A DNA stretch of 6,420 bases. Source: an uncultured Rickettsiales bacterium. Its GTDB lineage: Bacteria; Pseudomonadota; Alphaproteobacteria; Rickettsiales; UBA1997. Below, one piece after another: positions 1 through 4,454 of the stretch (position 1 is the first letter of the stretch; each line of letters opens with the position of its first letter). Made by a program: the position numbers and the translations under genes. The DNA is taken from contig CAKVGI010000027.1 in the NCBI GenBank assembly GCA_934747265.1, positions 1 through 6,420 of the forward strand. Direction: 5' to 3'. The notes below the pieces were generated by a model, which was not told the DNA's origin, made no database searches, and saw only the letters and a list, made by a program, of their open reading frames with translations.

Positions 1-54
1 TTAAGTTTAAGAAATCAAGTATTAAGACAAGAAGGAGTGAACAGTGTGCCTGAT

Positions 55-72
55 AAGGGGGGTAAGGGGGGT
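55..72 (+). repeat. Two direct copies of AAGGGGGGT
   Basis: The nine-base word AAGGGGGGT occurs twice back to back (55-63 and 64-72). The same AAGGGGGG word is the right arm of the first hairpin of the array near 331-338, and its complement (AACCCCCC, 295-302) precedes that array. This looks like a detached, inverted or decayed fragment of the same repeat family. That relationship is inferred from shared words only. Confidence 0.5.
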
Positions 73-255
73 TTAAATACTTTGATTATATTTAAGCTTT
101 GTTTTATATTATTTTATAATTATATTTTATATATAATAGTTCATATATATAAATGATTATTGTTTAATATATAGCATAGTATATTATTCTTAATTCTTAA
201 TTTCAAATCTTAAATTTAAGCTTCTTAACTTTATATTTTATTTTCAATTTTTAAT

Positions 256-288
256 TATTCATTTGTTTTATTATAAAACAAATGAATA
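256..288. repeat. Near-perfect AT-rich palindrome (large hairpin)
   Basis: ATTCATTTGTTTT (257-269) is followed by a five-base spacer (ATTAT) and its exact reverse complement (275-287). A further T-A pair closes it at 256/288. The 14-bp stem is perfect, which is unusual in a region that otherwise looks neutral and decaying. No T-tract follows on either strand (the + side continues into AGCTATCAACCCCCC, the - side into A-rich sequence), so it is not a typical intrinsic terminator. It sits just before the GC-rich hairpin array and could be part of the same repeat element, a protein-binding site, or the end of a mobile fragment. Confidence 0.75.
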
Positions 289-303
289 GCTATCAACCCC
301 CCT

Positions 304-615
304 GTTGACTTCGTCAGCTCCCCCCTTACAAAGGGGGGCGGGGAGAAGGTTTTACATCAACTCTCTTACAAAGGGGGGCAGAGAGGAAGTGTTTTACGAC
401 TGACTCCCTCTTACAAAGAGAGGTGGAAGATATTGACTATGTTGGCTCCACCATTATGAAGGGGGTATTTCACGCCAGCTCCTCTCTTTACAAAGGGAGG
501 TGAGTAGGAGGTATTGATTTTGTTATATTTTCACTTACAAAAAGGAGCAGAGGATGAGTATTTATTTGACTTCTCTTCTTACAAGGAAAAGCGGGGAAAG
601 AGGGCGTGTTTACAT
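304..615 (+). repeat. Degenerate tandem array of about seven hairpin units with a CTTACAAAG core
   Basis: A pyrimidine arm, the core CTTACAAAG and a purine arm recur with cores at about 325, 365, 410, 452 (degenerate, CATTATGAAG), 486, 534 and 578, so the period is roughly 34-48 bp. Spacers between units are themselves similar (variants of GTTTTACATC, GTTTTACGAC, TATTGACTA, GTATTGATT, TATTTGAC). Unit 1 forms CCCCCCTT-ACA-AAGGGGGG (320-338). Unit 5 forms an eight-pair stem over 481-500. Units 2 and 7 keep the stem through G-U pairs. A short hairpin, TGAC-TTC-GTCA (306-316), leads the array. The array is much richer in G and C than its surroundings, is non-coding, and lies between the bamA 3' end and the left edge. 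It resembles the palindromic CCCCCTTACAAAGGGGG-type intergenic repeats seen in several bacterial genomes. The family name and mechanism are unknown to me. Confidence 0.8.
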
Positions 616-670
616 TTTAACTGATATGTATAATTAGTTATATATTATAGCTAAAATTTAAAAGTATATT

Positions 671-703
671 AAAAGCTAGAAATACCGATTTTAACATTTC
701 TAG
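671..703 (-). terminator. Probable weak intrinsic terminator of bamA
   Basis: On the minus strand, 29 nt past the bamA stop, CTAGAAAT (703-696) pairs perfectly with ATTTCTAG (683-676). The loop of 12 nt can shrink further through G-U pairs. The stem is followed by C and then TTTT (674-671) and more AT-rich sequence. Position and orientation fit the end of the leftward tRNA-Glu/bamA transcript. The stem is AT-rich and the loop long, so efficiency may be low and read-through into the hairpin array is possible. Confidence 0.45.
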
Positions 704-731
704 TTTATTACAAAAAATATTTGAATAATTA

Positions 732-3020
732 TTAAAATGAACTACCAAAACTAAAAGTAAAGTTTTGCGATTCATCATAATATTCTTTCTTTAAAACTTT
801 TGAGAAATCAAAACTCAAAGGTCCCATAGGTGATCTCCAAGATAGTGAAAAACCGTAAGCCGATCTTATAGTTCCGCTATCAACAATTCTATCTTTATTT
901 AATGTTGGGCTATTGTCTATTCCGGTCAAAGTTCCAGCATTTATGAATAAACTACCATATATTCCGTATTCTTTTGGCAAGCCTAATGGGAATTTTAGTT
1001 CAGCGTCTGCAATGTAATATCTTTTTCCTCCAACTGCATTACCATCAATAGGCGATCCATTTATTAAATTTTTTGCTCTTGGTCCAACACCACCATACTT
1101 AAATCCTTTAAAATTATTTCCACCAAGATAAAAAGCGTCAACTGGATCAATTAAATCCCCTTGCGTTCCTTCTATTGCACCAGCTCTACCGCCAATTCTT
1201 AGTGTAATTATTGATGGTAATATTGGAATATAAACGTTGGCTTGTGTGGTAGATTTTATGTATTTTTTATCTCCACCAATACCTGCATATTCTAGTCCTA
1301 AACTTAAAGAAAATCCTTTTGTTGGATCAAATCTACTATCCTTTCTGTCGTAATATAAAGTTTGTCCAATTGCGGATGTTATAGAATCTTGCTCACTAAT
1401 AATACCAACATAATCGCTTCCGACATCTGTAATTTTTTGTTTATATAAAGAATAATAAACTCTTTGATCTAAATATTCTGTAATTGAATAATTTGCATTT
1501 ACTCCACCGCCATAAGATGTTTCTTTATAATCAATACTATATTCATCTTCATCATTTCTGTAAAATAGGTTAAATCCAGCATATAGATCTCTATCTAGGA
1601 AATAAGGTTTTCCGTAAGATATACTAATGTCTTTTGTATATTTTGCGTATAAAACATTTAGACTTAATGTCTGTCCTTTTCCAAGCAAATTCGTTTCTTT
1701 TATTCCAGCATTTATATTTGCACCATCAACAGTAGAATATCCTATACCAAATTGAAATTCACCAGTCTTTTTTTCTGCTACGTCTATAATTATATCAAGT
1801 TGGTTTGGCACTTTTCCTTTTACTCTTTGTACATCAACTTTATCAAAATATCCTAAATTTTTAATTCTTTGAACAGATCTTTCAAATTTTGATATACTAA
1901 ATGGATCACCTTCCTCTAATCTCATTTCTCTTCTTATGATAGAATCGTATGTTCTGGTATTTCCAATTATTTTTATATCACCAACATAAATTCTAGGACT
2001 CTCATCAATAACAAAATCAATATCTATTGTTTTTGCTTCTTTATTTTCATTGGTTAATGGTCTAATGTTTACAAAGGCAAATCCTTCCTTTGCAAGTTCA
2101 TTTGTTAAATTGTCTATTGTTGTATTAATTAAGTTGGCATCAAAGGTTTTACCTTTTTTTGTTTTTAACAACTTATATAATTTATCTTTATTAACTTTTT
2201 TGATATTATTTGTGATTTCTATTTCACCAAAATTATATTTTTCCCCTTCATCAATTAAAAACGTAATATCAAACCACTTACTACTTCTGTCTAATTCCCC
2301 AACAGAGGATAAAACCTCAAAATTAGGGTATCCCTTGGAATAATAAAATCTCCTGAGTAATTCTTTATCAAATTCAACTTTTACTGGATCGTAAATCTCA
2401 GAACTACCAAATCTTAATATTTTTGCTTCTTTGCTTCTTAACTCATCTTTTAGGTCTTCTATATTAAAAGCTTTTGCTCCTATGATATTTATTTTACGAA
2501 TTTTTGCTGGTTTTCCTTCATTTATTTCAAATACAATTTTGATTCTATTATTTTCTTCTTCTATGATTTTTGGTTCAACGGTAGCTAAAAACCTTCCAGT
2601 TCTTCTATATAAATCAAGTATCCTTTTTACATCGCTGTTTATCTTATTTTTATTGAAAACCGATCTTTTTGTCGTTGTAATTTCTGATGATAGTATTGTA
2701 TCGTCTATTTTTTTATTTCCATCAAAGGCTATTTCGGTAATAAGTGGGTTTTCTACAACTTTTACTGTTAGTATGCCATTATTAAAATCTATATCAACTC
2801 TTTCAAACAAACCAGTAGAATATAGATTTTTTATAGAATTATTAGCTTCTTTTGGACTATATTTTGATGCTTTTTTTAATGTTAAATAGTTTTTTATAAT
2901 GGAAGAATCAATTCTGTCATTGTTTATAATTTTTATATCAGAAATATTATCATTGGCAAATATTACACCAATTTGTATAAAAAATAAAAACACAAATAAA
3001 AAAACTACACGACTTTTCAA
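732..3020 (-). CDS. bamA: BamA, outer-membrane protein assembly factor (Omp85 family)
   Basis: This is the essential core of the BAM complex, which folds and inserts beta-barrel proteins into the outer membrane. The 762-residue product has a signal peptide (basic MKSR, hydrophobic residues 5-20, likely cleavage after VIFA, residue 22). Five POTRA repeats follow at about 25-92, 93-170, 173-260, 263-341 and 344-416; the last contains GNTRTYDSIIRREM and NLGYFDKVDV, typical of POTRA5. The C-terminal barrel (about 420-762) ends in phenylalanine, as expected of an outer-membrane barrel. The lid-loop signature, usually (V/I)RG(F/Y), reads FKGF at 637-640. Length is usual for alphaproteobacteria. The start is TTG at 3018-3020: the frame closes with TAA 15 nt upstream, no ATG lies in the signal peptide, and this start gives a complete one. 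No Shine-Dalgarno is visible. It lies 27 nt behind tRNA-Glu, not in the usual rseP/skp/lpxD cluster. Confidence 0.96.
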   Translation of the reverse strand: MKSRVVFLFVFLFFIQIGVIFANDNISDIKIINNDRIDSSIIKNYLTLKKASKYSPKEANNSIKNLYSTGLFERVDIDFNNGILTVKVVENPLITEIAFDGNKKIDDTILSSEITTTKRSVFNKNKINSDVKRILDLYRRTGRFLATVEPKIIEEENNRIKIVFEINEGKPAKIRKINIIGAKAFNIEDLKDELRSKEAKILRFGSSEIYDPVKVEFDKELLRRFYYSKGYPNFEVLSSVGELDRSSKWFDITFLIDEGEKYNFGEIEITNNIKKVNKDKLYKLLKTKKGKTFDANLINTTIDNLTNELAKEGFAFVNIRPLTNENKEAKTIDIDFVIDESPRIYVGDIKIIGNTRTYDSIIRREMRLEEGDPFSISKFERSVQRIKNLGYFDKVDVQRVKGKVPNQLDIIIDVAEKKTGEFQFGIGYSTVDGANINAGIKETNLLGKGQTLSLNVLYAKYTKDISISYGKPYFLDRDLYAGFNLFYRNDEDEYSIDYKETSYGGGVNANYSITEYLDQRVYYSLYKQKITDVGSDYVGIISEQDSITSAIGQTLYYDRKDSRFDPTKGFSLSLGLEYAGIGGDKKYIKSTTQANVYIPILPSIITLRIGGRAGAIEGTQGDLIDPVDAFYLGGNNFKGFKYGGVGPRAKNLINGSPIDGNAVGGKRYYIADAELKFPLGLPKEYGIYGSLFINAGTLTGIDNSPTLNKDRIVDSGTIRSAYGFSLSWRSPMGPLSFDFSKVLKKEYYDESQNFTFSFGSSF

Positions 3021-3031
3021 TTTTTTGAAAA
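3014..3031 (-). promoter_or_regulatory. Hairpin enclosing the bamA TTG start codon
   Basis: On the minus strand TTTTCAA (3031-3025), a four-base AAAA loop and TTGAAAA (3020-3014) form a seven-pair stem, with the TTG start as the first three bases of the 3' arm. No T-tract follows, so it is not a terminator. It lies in the 27-nt leader left after 3' processing of tRNA-Glu and could limit translation initiation. The stem is AT-rich and weak, so any regulatory effect is inference. Confidence 0.4.
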
Positions 3032-3047
3032 TTTGTTAATATTAAAA

Positions 3048-3122
3048 TGGTGATCTCTACGGGACTCGAACCCGTGTTTCCACCGTGAGAGGGTAGCATC
3101 CTAACCGCTAGATGAAGAGACC
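3048..3122 (-). tRNA. tRNA-Glu, anticodon CTC
   Basis: The 75-nt cloverleaf is complete. The acceptor stem GGTCTCT pairs with AGAGATC (one G-U at 2/71), D stem ATC/GAT, anticodon stem CTACC/GGTGG (one T-G pair), loop CTCTCAC, a four-base variable loop AAAC, T stem ACGGG/CCCGT with loop TTCGAGT, discriminator A and an encoded CCA. The anticodon lies at 3087-3089 and reads CTC, for GAG codons. U11-A24, U13-G22, A46, absence of base 47 and A37 all match the features by which E. coli GluRS recognises tRNA-Glu; only the usual U34 is replaced by C34. It sits 27 nt upstream of bamA on the same strand with a promoter directly before it. In an AT-rich genome the expected isoacceptor is TTC, which reads both GAA and GAG. 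A second tRNA-Glu must exist elsewhere unless this is an unusual case. Confidence 0.95.
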
Positions 3123-3131
3123 ATATCACTT

Positions 3132-3159
3132 ATAATAAAAATTAATATTTTAATTGCAA
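3132..3159 (-). promoter_or_regulatory. Sigma-70-type promoter of tRNA-Glu (and probably bamA)
   Basis: Read leftward, TTGCAA (3159-3154) is followed after 16 bp by TATTAT (3137-3132), then nine bases to the mature 5' end of the tRNA. That spacing would start the transcript a few bases before the tRNA. There is no other obvious promoter in the 27 bp between the tRNA and bamA, so this one probably drives both. Confidence 0.55.
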
Positions 3160-3168
3160 TAAAAATTG

Positions 3169-3197
3169 TTGATAATTTTTTTTTACAATTTAATAAT
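3169..3197 (+). promoter_or_regulatory. Candidate promoter of the DUF2610-ftsQ operon
   Basis: TTGATA (3169-3174, five of six consensus bases) is followed after 17 bp by AATAAT (3192-3197, five of six). Initiation near 3204 would leave a leader of about 25 nt before the ATG at 3230. It diverges from the tRNA-Glu promoter only about 10 bp away. The region is very AT-rich, so chance matches are likely. Confidence 0.4.
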
Positions 3198-3229
3198 ATA
3201 TTTAGTTATGTGAATTTTATTGGAAAATA

Positions 3230-3532
3230 ATGAAAAATTTTAGTATTCCTTGTGATTTTAATGGACAAAAGCAACAGGTTCTATTCACTATTGGTTCACC
3301 AGATGTTGATCATCATCCAATACATTTTCAATCTACTTGGTTATCCAGTACAAAGGGTGGCGTTGTACCAGCTGATATAATGACATCAATTTCAAAATTG
3401 CAAAAATTAGCATATAAACATAAAGTATCTTTTGAGGAATTATGCTATTATGCTATAAATGTTGCTAATGGAAGTATAGAAAATGATAATCAAGAATACG
3501 CACAAATAATAGAAGAGATGGATGCAAAATAA
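3230..3532 (+). CDS. DUF2610-type small protein, function unknown
   Basis: This 100-residue protein has no signal peptide or membrane segment, so it is probably cytoplasmic. The first half (about 1-45) looks like beta strands with a conserved-looking stretch, PDVDHHPIHFQSTWLSSTKGG (residues 24-44, notable for two adjacent histidines and a tryptophan). The second half (about 47-78) is predicted helical, with KLQKLAYKHKVSFEELCYYA, followed by an acidic tail. I recognise the pattern as the DUF2610 family, found mainly in Rickettsiales and other proteobacteria, with no established role. The start is ATG with a weak GGA at 3222-3224 as the only ribosome-binding signal. Its TAA overlaps the ATG of ftsQ (TAATG), so the two are almost certainly co-transcribed and translationally coupled. 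That coupling hints at a link to division or envelope growth, but this is inference. Confidence 0.85.
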   Translation: MKNFSIPCDFNGQKQQVLFTIGSPDVDHHPIHFQSTWLSSTKGGVVPADIMTSISKLQKLAYKHKVSFEELCYYAINVANGSIENDNQEYAQIIEEMDAK

Positions 3533-4362
3533 TGTCAAATTCCACTAGACCAAATAAAGCGAAAAAAAGAAAATCTAAAAACAAAGTAAATAAAAATAAT
3601 GTTGATTTAGTTTTATTTTATTTAAAACTAACAAAAGTGTTAAAAATAATTTTGGCTTTATTTGTTATAGTTGCTATATTTTATTTAGTAAGGAATATAG
3701 AAAAAGAAAAAACTTTTAATAAAGTTAAAGAAAAATTAGTATTAACTTACTCAAAGCTTATTTATAAAGATATCTGCACGAATATAGAAATTAATGGTGT
3801 AAAAATGGTAAATATTAAGACAATAGAAAGAAAAGTGCGTGAGTTTTGTGATTTGGAAAATAAAAATGATTTATTTATTTTGGCAAAAAGTTTAGAAATT
3901 GATCCTTGGATTAAAAATATTTCTATAAAAAGAAAATTACCAGATACTTTGATAATAAATATTGAAGAATATTTACCTTTCGCAATATGGAAAACAAATG
4001 GAGGTATTCATTTAATAGATGAAGAAGGTAAAATTATATCCATATCAGAGAAAGAAAAAAGTAAGTTTTTGCATTTAATAGTTGTTGCTGGTGAGGATTC
4101 AAAAAATAATATTTATAGCTTATTTAATATGTTATCATCAAACCCAACTTTATTTTCAAGAATTAAATCAGCGTTATTCATTGGAAAAAGGAGGTGGAAT
4201 TTAGAATTAGATAATGGTATTATAATAAAAATGCCAGAAAAAAATATTATAAATGCTTGGGATAAATTAGATAAAATTTTATCAATTAATGGTTCTGAAA
4301 TTGGTATTAAATCAATAGATTTAAGAAATCCAGATAAAATCTTTTTGGAAGAAAACAAATAA
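3532..4362 (+). CDS. ftsQ: FtsQ, cell-division protein
   Basis: FtsQ is the bitopic inner-membrane scaffold of the divisome that recruits FtsB/FtsL and links them to FtsW/FtsI. The 276-residue product has a strongly basic cytoplasmic tail (about 1-36, KKRKSKNK), one membrane segment (about 37-53), a POTRA domain (about 80-147, with PWIKNISIKRKLPDTLIINIEEYLPFA at 125-151) and the FtsQ/DivIB beta domain (about 150-276). Family signatures are GGIHLIDEEGKII (157-169), RRWNLELDNG (220-229) and IDLRNPDKIFL (262-272). Length is normal. Two periplasmic cysteines (82 and 106) in the POTRA domain could form a disulphide. The ATG shares its A with the preceding stop codon and there is no strong Shine-Dalgarno, so translation probably depends on coupling. 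Unusually, ddl or murB is not upstream and ftsA is not downstream. Confidence 0.93.
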   Translation: MSNSTRPNKAKKRKSKNKVNKNNVDLVLFYLKLTKVLKIILALFVIVAIFYLVRNIEKEKTFNKVKEKLVLTYSKLIYKDICTNIEINGVKMVNIKTIERKVREFCDLENKNDLFILAKSLEIDPWIKNISIKRKLPDTLIINIEEYLPFAIWKTNGGIHLIDEEGKIISISEKEKSKFLHLIVVAGEDSKNNIYSLFNMLSSNPTLFSRIKSALFIGKRRWNLELDNGIIIKMPEKNIINAWDKLDKILSINGSEIGIKSIDLRNPDKIFLEENK

Positions 4363-4454
4363 CTAGTTAAATGTAATATTTTGAAACAAAAAATTAGTTG
4401 AATAATCAATGTTTACAATATAAAAATCTAACTAGTTTTAACAAAATAATAATT
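4360..4454 (+). other. ftsQ-glmS gap with two TAACTAGTT palindromic words
   Basis: The 92-bp gap begins with TAACTAGTTA (4360-4369, a perfect palindrome overlapping the ftsQ stop codon), and TAACTAGTT recurs at 4429-4437, 18 bp before the glmS ATG. The two copies can pair with each other around the gap or act as paired operator half-sites; neither has a T-run that would make it a clear terminator. I see no convincing promoter (only a TTGAAT at 4398 with TATAAA at 4419 and a short 15-bp spacer). Read-through from ftsQ into glmS is therefore possible. No Shine-Dalgarno precedes glmS. Confidence 0.45.

Larger units (their letters stand above)
1..302. other. Left-edge AT-rich region without a supportable gene
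   Basis: No gene can be supported here. Two rightward frames are open from the edge: one ends at a TGA at 51-53 with a basic tail (ending SEQCA), the other at a TGA at 154-156. Either could be the tail of a gene starting outside the window, but neither resembles anything I recognise and the second translates G-runs and AT-rich sequence. From about 75 to 255 the DNA is almost pure A+T. Copies of TTAAG-like words near 1-26 and, inverted, near 186-232 give the segment a loose inverted-repeat look. The segment is bounded by G-runs at 55-71 and a C-run at 297-302. Confidence 0.5.

Noticed and set aside
33..76. A small ORF starting at GTG near 46 after a GAAGGAG-like ribosome-binding sequence
   Set aside because: It runs into a stop within about ten codons through the G-run repeat, so it is not a plausible gene.
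1..156. Tail of a protein gene entering from the left edge
   Set aside because: Two frames stay open from the edge, to 53 and 156, but the translations are basic or low-complexity, span G-runs, and match no family I recognise. The window shows too little to call one.
256..288. The palindrome as an intrinsic terminator
   Set aside because: No T-tract follows on either strand, and no gene in the window ends close to it.
304..615. A CRISPR array
   Set aside because: The units are not identical, the spacing varies from about 34 to 48 bp, the spacers resemble each other, and no cas gene is in the window.
2050..2889. Rightward open frames at 2050-2343 and 2431-2889 as genes
   Set aside because: Both lie inside bamA on the opposite strand and have low-complexity hydrophobic translations typical of the antisense of AT-rich genes.
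4113..4409. Leftward open frame at 4113-4409 (and a similar one at 5485-5724)
   Set aside because: They are antisense to the well-supported ftsQ and glmS genes and show no recognisable protein features.
4398..4454. A longer GlmS starting at TTG 4398
   Set aside because: It would put 19 residues in front of the catalytic cysteine, which must follow the initiator Met. The ATG at 4455 is the start.
4363..4454. A glmS ribozyme or riboswitch upstream of glmS
   Set aside because: The gap is only 92 bp, A+T-rich, and lacks the pseudoknotted G/C-containing core; the ribozyme is known from Gram-positive bacteria.
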